Shown here piece by piece: positions 31,534-38,074 of a DNA stretch of 38,074 bases. The first letter of the stretch is position 1. Each line of letters begins with the position of its first letter. The notes below the pieces were generated by a model. It saw nothing but the letters and a program-made list of their open reading frames with translations, made no database searches and was not told where the DNA came from. Both the position numbers and the translations under genes were made by a program. Origin of the DNA: Solirubrobacteraceae bacterium (lineage in GTDB: Bacteria > Actinomycetota > Thermoleophilia > Solirubrobacterales > Solirubrobacteraceae); NCBI GenBank assembly GCA_017882455.1, contig JADGPL010000028.1, forward strand, positions 1-38,074, in the 5' to 3' direction.

Positions 31534-32076
31534 GTGTCCCGTTACGCGGCCTTTCTCCGCGGGATGAACGTGGGCGGGCACCGGCTGACAAACGAGGAGC
31601 TGCGCGCGCACTTCGACTCGATGGGCTTCCTCGATGTGGCGAGTTTCCGGGCGAGCGGCAACGTGGTCTTCGCGGGCGAGGCGGCCGAGCCCGAGGATGT
31701 GAGGAGGCGCATCGAGGAGGGTCTCTCAGGCCTGCTTGGCTATGCGGTGCCCGCCTTCGTCCGCAGCGCGGCCGAGGTGCGGGCGATAGCCGCAAGCGAG
31801 CCCTTCCCGGCCGCGCGGCTGGCTGCCTCGAAGGGCAAGCTGCAGGTGGCGATGCTGTTCGAGCAGCCCCCGGCCCCGGCGCGCAGGGAGCTGCTCTCGC
31901 TGGCGAGCGGGCAGGATGGGTTGGTCCTGGATCGGCGCGAGCTCTACTGGCTGCCCAGCGGCGGCGTCCTGGAGTCCGAGCTCGACATGAAGGCGATCGA
32001 GCGGCTGGCGGGAGCGATGACCATGCGCACCAAGGGAACGGTCGAGCAGATCGCGGCCAGGCACTTCTGCGAGTGA
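31534..32076 (+). CDS. DUF1697 protein
   Basis: A 180-residue protein of the DUF1697 family: it begins RYAAFLRGMNVGGHRLTNEELR, the family signature, and has GNVVFAG in the middle and TMRTKGTVEQIAA near the end. Function unknown, though often annotated as a small cytoplasmic alpha/beta protein. The GTG at 31534 is the first start after the previous gene and matches the family's usual N-terminus. It lies 19 bases after the acyl-CoA dehydrogenase and 58 before the CoA ligase, so it is probably transcribed with them; a functional link is not shown. Confidence 0.88.
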   Translation: MSRYAAFLRGMNVGGHRLTNEELRAHFDSMGFLDVASFRASGNVVFAGEAAEPEDVRRRIEEGLSGLLGYAVPAFVRSAAEVRAIAASEPFPAARLAASKGKLQVAMLFEQPPAPARRELLSLASGQDGLVLDRRELYWLPSGGVLESELDMKAIERLAGAMTMRTKGTVEQIAARHFCE

Positions 32077-32134
32077 CCCCGACTGCAGCGAGCGGCGGGT
32101 AGGCTCCTGGAAACAGCGAGAGAGGAGCAGGGCA

Positions 32135-33667
32135 GTGATCGAGCCGTTGCCACGGGGGCGCAATCCGTTCGACGAGATGGGTGTCGCGCGCGACGCGCAG
32201 GGCCGCGCGCATTACCGTGCCCGCCCCGACTCGCTGGTGGCGATGCTCAAGGCGAGCGTCGAGCGTGAAACGCAGGCCAGGGCCCTGGTCGAGGTGGGCG
32301 GCTCGACGATCACCTACGGCGAGCTGTGGGAGCGCGCCACCCGCGTCGCGGGCGGCCTGCGCGGCCTCGGGGTGCAGCGCGGCGATCGCGTGGCTCTGCG
32401 CCTGGCCAACTCGATCGACTGGGTGCTGGCGTTCTTCGGCGCCCAGCTGGCCGGCGCGGTCGTGGTGCCGGTCAACACGCGCTTCACCGAGGAGGAGGTC
32501 GCCTACGTGGTCGAGGACTCAGGGGCGGCGTTCACGTTCGCTCCCGGCGCCGCGCTGCCGGACGGCGCTCCGCTCGTGGTCGAGGACCTCGTCCCCGACG
32601 ATCTCGCGGCGATCTTCTACACGAGCGGTACCACCGGTTTCCCCAAGGGGGCGATGACCACCCACGCCAACTTCCTGACCAACAGCGAGAACGCCTTCCG
32701 CTGCCTGTCGGTCGATCGCTCCGAGGGCCCTGAGATCTCGACGCTCGTCTCGGTGCCGCTCTTCCACGTCACCGGGTGCAACAGCCAGCTGATCCCGGTG
32801 CTCGAGATGGGCGGGCGGGTGGAGATCCTCTCCGGCCCGCTCGATCTCGACGGCTTCTTCGAGGCGGTCGGCTCGCACGGGGTCAACCAGCTCGTCTCGG
32901 TACCGGCGATCTACCACGCCCTCGTGCGCCACCCCAAGTTCGCCGAGCTCGACGTCAGCGGCGTGCGCTGGGTCTCCTACGGCGGCGCGCCGATATCCGA
33001 GAGTCTCGTGGAGCGCATCAAGGAGGCCTTCCCGGGGGCTCGCGTGGGCAACGGCTTCGGCCTGACCGAGACCTCCTCCCTGACCTCGTTCCTGCCCCAC
33101 GAGGAGGCTGCGGCGCATGCAGACTCGGTTGGCTTCGCGATGCCGGTGGTCGACGTGGCGCTGGACGAACCGGATCCGCGGACGGGCGTGGGAGAGCTGC
33201 TCGTGCGCGGCCCCAACGTGGTGGCGGGCTACTGGAACAAGCCCCAGGCCACCGCCGAGACGTTCGTGGACGGCTGGTTGCACACCGGCGATGTGGCGCG
33301 CGTGGACGCCGACGGGCTGATCTACATCGTGGACCGCAAGAAGGACATGATCAACCGCGGCGGCGAGAACGTCTACTCGATCGAGGTCGAAAACGTGCTC
33401 GCGGGCGCGCCGGCCGTGGGCGAGGCGGCGGTGGTGGCGGTACCTGACGAGATGATGGGCGAGAAGGTCGGGGCGGTGATCGTGGCGCTGCCGGGTCGCC
33501 AGCTCGACGTCAACGCCGTGCTCGGGCACTGCCGCGCCCATCTCGCCGACTTCAAGGTCCCCCAGTACATCGCCGTGCGTGAGGATCCGCTCCCGCGCAA
33601 CCCGGGCGGCAAGCTCTTGAAGGCGCACCTGCGCGAGGAGACCCGGTGGGGAAAGCCCCTTCGTTGA
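32135..33667 (+). CDS. AMP-forming acyl-CoA ligase
   Basis: A 510-residue acyl-adenylate-forming enzyme of the FadD type. Motifs are TSGTTG (163-168) with the following FPKGAMTTH, YGGAPIS, GLTETSS, GWLHTGDVARVDADG and DRKKDMINRGGENVYSIEVE, and the C-terminal catalytic Lys K493 in PRNPGGKLL. It activates a carboxylic acid to its CoA thioester at the cost of ATP. GTG at 32135 has GAGAGGAG upstream and a TAGGCT about 30 bases before, so it may have an own promoter. Chain-length or substrate class cannot be told from the sequence. Confidence 0.93.
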   Translation: MIEPLPRGRNPFDEMGVARDAQGRAHYRARPDSLVAMLKASVERETQARALVEVGGSTITYGELWERATRVAGGLRGLGVQRGDRVALRLANSIDWVLAFFGAQLAGAVVVPVNTRFTEEEVAYVVEDSGAAFTFAPGAALPDGAPLVVEDLVPDDLAAIFYTSGTTGFPKGAMTTHANFLTNSENAFRCLSVDRSEGPEISTLVSVPLFHVTGCNSQLIPVLEMGGRVEILSGPLDLDGFFEAVGSHGVNQLVSVPAIYHALVRHPKFAELDVSGVRWVSYGGAPISESLVERIKEAFPGARVGNGFGLTETSSLTSFLPHEEAAAHADSVGFAMPVVDVALDEPDPRTGVGELLVRGPNVVAGYWNKPQATAETFVDGWLHTGDVARVDADGLIYIVDRKKDMINRGGENVYSIEVENVLAGAPAVGEAAVVAVPDEMMGEKVGAVIVALPGRQLDVNAVLGHCRAHLADFKVPQYIAVREDPLPRNPGGKLLKAHLREETRWGKPLR

Positions 33668-33692
33668 CGACCACACCCCGAGGAGAGAGCCG

Positions 33693-34652
33693 ATGGGAAC
33701 CGTAGAGACCGTTCAGGGCGCCGTCGCAGAGGACGAGCTGGGCCTCGTCCTCGTCCACGAGCACGTCCGCTTCCGCGACGAGGCCGTGGCGGCGGAGTGG
33801 CCGGGGCGCTATGACGAGCAGCTCGAGCTGGACGCGGCCCTGGTCGCGGTGAGAGCGGCCAAGGAGCACGGGGTCAGGACGATCGTCGATCCGACGGCCA
33901 TGTTCGGAGGGCGCGACGTGCGCTTCATGAAGCGTGTGGCTGAGGAGACGGGCGTGCAGATCGTGGCGTGCACGGGCATCTACAGCTACGACTATCTCCC
34001 CCACTACTTCGAGAACCGCGACGTGGACGTGATGGCCGACCACTTCGTCGAGGACATCGAAGTGGGCATCCAGGGAACCGACATCAAGGCGGCCTTCCTG
34101 AAGTGCGCTGCGGATGCGGCGGGTGTGACCGAGCACGTCGAGAAGATCCATCGCGCGGTGGCTCGCGCGAGCGTGCAGACGGGCGCGCCGATCATGGCGC
34201 ACTCGATGCCGGCGGTGGTGACGGGACCGCGCCAGGTGGAGATCTTCGCCGAGGAGGGCGTGGACCCGGCGAAGGTGCAGATCGCACACTGTGGCGACAC
34301 CGACGACGTGGCCTACATCGAGGGGCTGATCGAGCGCGGCGTGTACGTGGGTCTCGACCGCTACGGCCTGGAGATGTACCTGCCGATGGACAAGCGCAAC
34401 GCGACCGCCGCGGAGCTCTTGCGGCGCGGGTACGCCGAGCGGCTGCTGATCTCCCAGGACTTCTGCGCCACGATCGACTGGTTCCCGCCGGAGGCCGCCG
34501 AGGTCTTCGAAACGGCGGGAGCGATCCGCAACTGGTCGATGACGCTCGTCTTCGAGGAGGTCGTGCCGGCCCTGCGCGAGCTCGGCGCGCTGGACGACGC
34601 GGGCTTCAACACGATCTTCGTGGAGAATCCGCGGCGCTGGCTGACCGCCTGA
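33693..34652 (+). CDS. Phosphotriesterase-family hydrolase (lactonase-like)
   Basis: A 319-residue TIM-barrel metal hydrolase of the phosphotriesterase family. All metal ligands are seen: H22-x-H24, the Lys to be carboxylated (K137 in AAFLKCA), H170 in IMAHSM, H199 in IAHCGDTDD and D256 in SQDF. Members act as lactonases, phosphotriesterases or amidohydrolases; beside acyl-CoA genes a lactone-opening role is the natural guess. It lies 25 bases after the CoA ligase with GAGGAGAG as ribosome binding site, the last gene of the operon. Confidence 0.92.
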   Translation: MGTVETVQGAVAEDELGLVLVHEHVRFRDEAVAAEWPGRYDEQLELDAALVAVRAAKEHGVRTIVDPTAMFGGRDVRFMKRVAEETGVQIVACTGIYSYDYLPHYFENRDVDVMADHFVEDIEVGIQGTDIKAAFLKCAADAAGVTEHVEKIHRAVARASVQTGAPIMAHSMPAVVTGPRQVEIFAEEGVDPAKVQIAHCGDTDDVAYIEGLIERGVYVGLDRYGLEMYLPMDKRNATAAELLRRGYAERLLISQDFCATIDWFPPEAAEVFETAGAIRNWSMTLVFEEVVPALRELGALDDAGFNTIFVENPRRWLTA

Positions 34653-34677
34653 GAGCCGGAGCCCCGGGCGGGGGCGC

Positions 34678-35367
34678 TCACGCCGGGGCGAGCAGCAGCT
34701 CCGGTCCCTCCTCGACGCCGGCCTTGTTGACCTTGGGGTTGGCGGGTCGCGCAGAGAGCCGCTCTGTGGGGAGCGTCCCGCACAGGGCCAGCGCTTCCCG
34801 GGCGCCGAGCGCGGGATCGAGCCAGGCCCGCTGGGCCTCGGTGTCGGCGAGGATCACGGGCATGCGGTCGTGGATCGGCGCTGCGATGCGGTTGGGGGCG
34901 GCGTCGCAGGTGAGCAGGGTGACGCTCGCGATCCACTCGCCCTCGATCTTGGCGGGCGTCCACAGCGCGGCGAAGGCGAACGGGACGCCGCCGTCGAGCT
35001 GGAAGAAGAACGGCTGGCGGGGCTCTGAGCGCTTCTCGGGCTTCAGCCACTCGAAGTAGCCGTCGGCGATCTGCAGGGCGCGGCGCGAGGACTTGGGGAT
35101 CAGGTCGCGGAAGGCCGGCTTGGTGGCGACGGTCTCCATCCGCGCGTTGATCATCTTGGCGCCGACCTTGAGATCGTTGGCCCAGTGGGGAACGAGGCCC
35201 CAGCGCAGCATCCGCGCCTCGGGCTCGCCCTTTGCCGCCACGATCGCGAGCACCTGTTCGGTGGGCGCGATGTTGAAGCGCCGCGTGCCCTCGGCGCTTT
35301 CGATCGGGACCCGGAAGCGCTCGTTCAGTTCTTCGGGCCCGGCGGTGTTGGTGTAGCGGCCACACAT
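34678..35367 (-). CDS. SRAP-family abasic-site protein (YedK/HMCES-like)
   Basis: A 229-residue SOS-response-associated peptidase family protein. After Met removal C2 is the residue that forms a thiazolidine crosslink with abasic sites in single-stranded DNA; N74 in INARMET, E106 in GYFEW and H166 in IHDRMPV complete the conserved active site. It shields abasic sites at replication forks. TATCCT (35376-35381 on this strand) lies 8 bases before the ATG. The gene is divergent from the LexA-boxed gene, 110 bases from the box, so both could be SOS-controlled. Confidence 0.93.
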   Translation of the reverse strand: MCGRYTNTAGPEELNERFRVPIESAEGTRRFNIAPTEQVLAIVAAKGEPEARMLRWGLVPHWANDLKVGAKMINARMETVATKPAFRDLIPKSSRRALQIADGYFEWLKPEKRSEPRQPFFFQLDGGVPFAFAALWTPAKIEGEWIASVTLLTCDAAPNRIAAPIHDRMPVILADTEAQRAWLDPALGAREALALCGTLPTERLSARPANPKVNKAGVEEGPELLLAPA

Positions 35368-35477
35368 GGGCCCTAAGGATATGAGGGCCGCCGGAGGCGG
35401 TCCGGATCGGCCCCAGGCGCCCGCAGATCACGGTCTGCCAGACGGCAGAGTGAGCACGTGAGCGGCCCGTGAAAGTG

Positions 35478-35491
35478 CGAACATATGTTCG
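35478..35491. promoter_or_regulatory. Perfect LexA (SOS) box
   Basis: CGAACATATGTTCG matches the actinobacterial/Bacillus LexA consensus CGAAC-N4-GTTCG at every position and is a complete 14-base palindrome. It ends one base before the ATG at 35493, where bound LexA would block transcription of that gene; it could also influence the divergent SRAP gene. Confidence 0.85.
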
Positions 35492-35492
35492 T

Positions 35493-35846
35493 ATGGCCAG
35501 GCCCTACCGTCCCGTCCGCGAGCTCGAAGCCCACCTGGAACGCGGCGAGCTGCAATTCGCGCTCGCGCTCGCCAGGGCACTTGCGGTCGAACGCGAGCGT
35601 CCGCTGGACCTCGCGGTGACGATCCGCTTCCTGCCGCTGATCGCGGCCGAGCGGCCGGAGGACTTCGACGTGTGGGCGCTGCGCTGGCTCGAGCGCTGGT
35701 GCGGGGAGCTGCGCAGACGCGCGAGCATCGATGACGCCGTCGATGTGGCGCAGGGTCTGGCCGAGATCCCGATCGACCCCGAGCGCGCTTTGGCGGTGAT
35801 CGAGGCGATCTGCGCCAGTCACCGCGGGCGGCTCAGCGAGCCGTGA
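35493..35846 (+). CDS. Probable SOS-regulated protein of unknown function
   Basis: A 117-residue, mostly helical protein with no family I recognise. It is rich in Arg, Glu and Ala, has a central RWLERWCGELRRR segment with a single Cys, and no membrane or signal segment, so it is probably cytoplasmic. The ATG at 35493 begins one base after a perfect LexA box. An in-frame GTG at 35469 would place the box inside the gene and is unlikely. Its position next to an SRAP gene suggests a part in DNA-damage handling; that is an inference from regulation and context only. Codon bias supports it as coding. Confidence 0.72.
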   Translation: MARPYRPVRELEAHLERGELQFALALARALAVERERPLDLAVTIRFLPLIAAERPEDFDVWALRWLERWCGELRRRASIDDAVDVAQGLAEIPIDPERALAVIEAICASHRGRLSEP

Positions 35847-35850
35847 GGCC

Positions 35851-36684
35851 TCAGCCGGCCGTCCGCACGCGGTAGCGCCTGATCGTCAGCGGCACGACCA
35901 GCACCAGGATCAGCAGGCACCAGCCAAGGGCGCTGAGCACCGGATGCTGCAGCGGCCACGCGGCCGCGGAGGGCAGCGCGGTCGGGTTGCCGAACAGCGC
36001 CCTGACGGCGGCCGCCAGGGCGCTCACGGGGTTGTATTCGGCGACCTGGCGAAGCCCTTCGGGGAGGCTGCCGGCGGGGACGAACGTGTTGGCGATGAAG
36101 GTGAGCGGGAAGATCAGGATGAACGCCACGCCGTTGACCGCATCGGGCGTGCGGGCGAGCAGGCCGAGCAGCATCCCCACCCACAGCATCGCGAAGGCGA
36201 ACAGGACCAGCAGCGCGAAGCCGGCGAGCGCGTGGGGAAGGTCGGAGTGGATGCGCCAGCCGACGATCAGCCCGCTGGCGGTCATGATCACCAGCGCGAG
36301 CGTGGCGGAGGCCAGGTCGGAGATGAGGTGCCCGTACAGGAAGGCCGAGCGCGACATCGGCAGCGAGCGGAAGCGATCGACGATGCCCTCGGTGAGGTCC
36401 GTGGCGATCGAGATGGCGGGGCCGATGATCCCGAAGGTGAGCGTCTGCACGAGGATGCCGCCGAGCAGATATTCGCGGTAGCCGCCACCGCCCACGTGGA
36501 TGGCGCCGCCGAAGACGTAGGCGAACAGCAGCACGAACATGATCGGCTGCACGGTCGCGTCGAGCAGCCGCTCGGGCACCTGACGCACGTGGGCGACGTT
36601 TCGACGCGCCAGCATCAGGCTGTCAGAGAGCTCCCAGCGCAGGCGCGTGGCCAATCCGGGCGCGGCTGTCGAGCTCTCGCTCAT
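35851..36684 (-). CDS. ABC-2 type permease (DrrB-like)
   Basis: A 277-residue membrane protein with about six helices and the ABC-2 permease pattern: an N-terminal amphipathic stretch, REYLLGGILVQTLTFG, EGIVDRFRSLPMSRSAFLYGHLISDL (the coupling-helix region) and IANTFVPAGSLPEGLRQVAEYNPVSAL near the end, typical of DrrB-like exporters of daunorubicin-type compounds. The ATG overlaps the stop of the ATPase gene as ATGA. It probably exports a hydrophobic compound or lipid together with that ATPase. Confidence 0.92.
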   Translation of the reverse strand: MSESSTAAPGLATRLRWELSDSLMLARRNVAHVRQVPERLLDATVQPIMFVLLFAYVFGGAIHVGGGGYREYLLGGILVQTLTFGIIGPAISIATDLTEGIVDRFRSLPMSRSAFLYGHLISDLASATLALVIMTASGLIVGWRIHSDLPHALAGFALLVLFAFAMLWVGMLLGLLARTPDAVNGVAFILIFPLTFIANTFVPAGSLPEGLRQVAEYNPVSALAAAVRALFGNPTALPSAAAWPLQHPVLSALGWCLLILVLVVPLTIRRYRVRTAG

Positions 36685-37691
36685 CGTGCAAGGGCCTCCG
36701 TCGCGGGCGTCTCGGGACTCCCATGCGATCCGGTCACGGCAAGGAAGACGTCGTCGAGCGTGGCTTCGCGGCGATGCACGTCGAGCGCATCGACGCCGGC
36801 CGCGTCGAGCGCGCGCACGACCTCCACCAGCCGTGTTCCGGCCCGCGCTGGCATGGTCACACGCAGCTCCTCCGGCGCCGTCACGGACTGCCCGTCGGCG
36901 AAGGCGCTCAGCGCCTCGGCTGCGCTCGTGAGTCCTTCCTCGCTTGCCAGCGTGACCTCGATCCGCTCGCCCCCCACGCGTGCCTTCAGCTCCTCCGGCG
37001 GCCCGGCCGCCACGATGCGCCCCCGGTCGAGCACCACGATGTTGTCGGCCAGACGGTCGGCCTCCTCGAGGTACTGGGTGGTGAGCACGAGCGTGGTGCC
37101 GCCGTCGACGAGCTCGCGAAGCAGCGTCCACAGGTCGTTGCGCCCCTGCGGATCGAGACCCGTGGTGGGCTCGTCGAGGAACAGCACGGGCGGCTCCCCC
37201 ATCAGGCTGGCGGCGAGGTCGAGGCGGCGGCGCATGCCGCCGGAGAACGTGCGCACGAGGATGTCGGCCTTCTCGAGCAGCCCGAGGCGCTCCAGCAGCT
37301 CGCGCGCGCGAGCACGCGCAATGGCGCGCGGCAGGTGGTAGAGGCGTCCCACCATCTCGAGGTTGACGCGGGCGGAGAGCAGTCCGTCGACCGTGGCGTA
37401 CTGCCCGGCCAGTCCGATGCGCTCGCGCACACGCGCGGCCTCCGCGACCACGTCCAGGCCGGCCACGCTGGCTCGGCCGGCGCTGGGCAGGGCGAGCGTG
37501 GTGAGGATGCGGATCGCGGTCGTCTTGCCGGCGCCGTTGTGGCCGAGCAGGCCGAGCACGCTGCCGGGAGGCACGTCCAGGTCGACCTCACGCAGCGCCC
37601 ACAGCTCGCCGTAGCGCTTGCCGAGGCCTTCGGCCACGACGCCGTCGTGGGCGCCCGTGGGCAGTGCTGTCGATCGGCCGGCGGCGCTCAC
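36681..37691 (-). CDS. ABC exporter ATPase (DrrA-like)
   Basis: A 336-residue ABC ATPase. GHNGAGKTT (50-58) is Walker A, FSGGMRRRLDLAASL the signature, VLFLDEPTTGLDP Walker B; residues after about 235 form the regulatory extension found in DrrA-type proteins, ending in ATLDDVFLAVTG. TAAGTT (37698-37703 on this strand) ends 6 bases before the GTG at 37691, giving a leaderless start. It drives the permease encoded next, likely for antibiotic or lipid export. Confidence 0.94.
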   Translation of the reverse strand: MSAAGRSTALPTGAHDGVVAEGLGKRYGELWALREVDLDVPPGSVLGLLGHNGAGKTTAIRILTTLALPSAGRASVAGLDVVAEAARVRERIGLAGQYATVDGLLSARVNLEMVGRLYHLPRAIARARARELLERLGLLEKADILVRTFSGGMRRRLDLAASLMGEPPVLFLDEPTTGLDPQGRNDLWTLLRELVDGGTTLVLTTQYLEEADRLADNIVVLDRGRIVAAGPPEELKARVGGERIEVTLASEEGLTSAAEALSAFADGQSVTAPEELRVTMPARAGTRLVEVVRALDAAGVDALDVHRREATLDDVFLAVTGSHGSPETPATEALAR

Positions 37692-37747
37692 CCGCCCAAC
37701 TTATCGCCCGCTCGGCGGAGCGCGCAGCGGCGCGCCGATCTGGCGCG

Positions 37748-38074
37748 TCAGGCGCCGAGATGCACCGGAAGTGTCTTCAGCTGGTTGATGAAGGGCGATT
37801 CGACGTAGACGGGGCTGCCTGTGATGTGGATGTTGGGGTGGCGTTTGAGGGTCTCTTCGAGCATGATCTTCAGCTCGAGGCGGGCGAGGGCGGTGCCGAG
37901 GCAGAAGTGGCGTCCACCGGCACCGAAGGCCTGGTGCTCTTCGGTGCGCGTCAGATCGAAGCGGTCGGGTTCAGGGAAGCGCGTCTCATCACGGTTTGAG
38001 GAGACGTACCACATCACCACCTTCTCGCCCTCCTTGATCTTCTGGCCATGCAATTCGGTGTCACAGGTCGCGGT
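37748..38074 (-). CDS. Cytochrome P450, C-terminal part (runs off the window)
   Basis: The last 108 or so residues of a P450, open to the right edge of the window. The heme-binding loop FGAGGRHFCLGTALARLEL contains the Cys thiolate ligand, preceded by the meander region (SSNRDETRFPEPDRFDLTR). The end, NQLKTLPVHLGA, is complete. Substrate cannot be inferred from this part. The gene is upstream of the DrrAB-like exporter's divergent partner space and transcribed toward it from the right; whether they form a pathway is not shown. Confidence 0.9.
   Translation of the reverse strand, partial: TATCDTELHGQKIKEGEKVVMWYVSSNRDETRFPEPDRFDLTRTEEHQAFGAGGRHFCLGTALARLELKIMLEETLKRHPNIHITGSPVYVESPFINQLKTLPVHLGA

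Noticed and set aside
1-38074. tRNA, rRNA, CRISPR arrays, insertion sequences or prophage
   Set aside because: No cloverleaf with CCA-end pattern, no spaced direct repeats and no transposase or integrase motifs were found by eye on either strand.

Overview
The window is about 70% G+C, with strong GC bias at third codon positions, frequent GTG/TTG starts, many long spurious antisense frames and tightly overlapping genes. Together with the gene content (DtxR/MntR with an SH3-like domain, Phd-PIN modules, heterodimer-type acyl-CoA dehydrogenases, P450, DrrAB-like exporter) this points to a soil actinobacterium. Thermoleophilia/Solirubrobacterales would fit, but that is an inference from style and not a proven placement. 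The DNA looks chromosomal. I see no rRNA, tRNA, CRISPR array, integrase or insertion sequence.

Layout: (1) 97-702, a secreted protein of unknown function. (2) 854-3181, a metal operon: MntR-type regulator, a divergent Nramp transporter and a small membrane protein. (3) 3212-7204, glucose-6-phosphate dehydrogenase, a TauE/SafE permease, a nitroreductase, and DUF3995 and DUF1275 membrane proteins. (4) 7219-8651, a lower-GC accessory patch with a winged-helix/PIN module, a small antitoxin-like gene and a decayed partner. (5) 8689-11557, an MFS drug exporter and metallo-beta-lactamase-fold gene facing a MarR regulator, with a likely shared operator. (6) 11562-14223, a gene remnant and two divergent CDF metal exporters. 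(7) 14220-16192, an SDR and a sigma-70 family factor behind a consensus promoter. (8) 16271-17082, three tandem palindromes and a Phd/PIN module. (9) 17173-25952, assorted enzymes: Asp/Asn hydroxylase-like protein, alpha/beta hydrolases, CcdA, YceH, ABC exporter, methyltransferase and DNA polymerase IV. (10) 26003-29031, a LuxR regulator facing a secreted coiled-coil protein followed by an L,D-transpeptidase. (11) 29276-34652, an acyl-CoA catabolic operon (two acyl-CoA dehydrogenases, DUF1697, acyl-CoA ligase, phosphotriesterase-family lactonase-like enzyme). (12) 34678-35846, an SRAP peptidase facing an unknown gene that carries a perfect LexA box. (13) 35851-37691, a DrrAB-type ABC exporter. 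(14) A partial cytochrome P450 at the right edge.

The most general signal is in the promoters. At least fourteen genes have a TANNNT hexamer ending 6-7 bases before the start codon, with no Shine-Dalgarno sequence, which implies widespread leaderless transcription. I used this motif to choose several start codons. Other points of interest are the LexA-boxed unknown gene, the Nramp that has lost its canonical metal motifs beside an MntR-type regulator, the GCATGC-centred palindrome array, the sigma factor with altered -35-reading residues, the winged-helix/PIN module, and a CDF transporter with three C-terminal domains.
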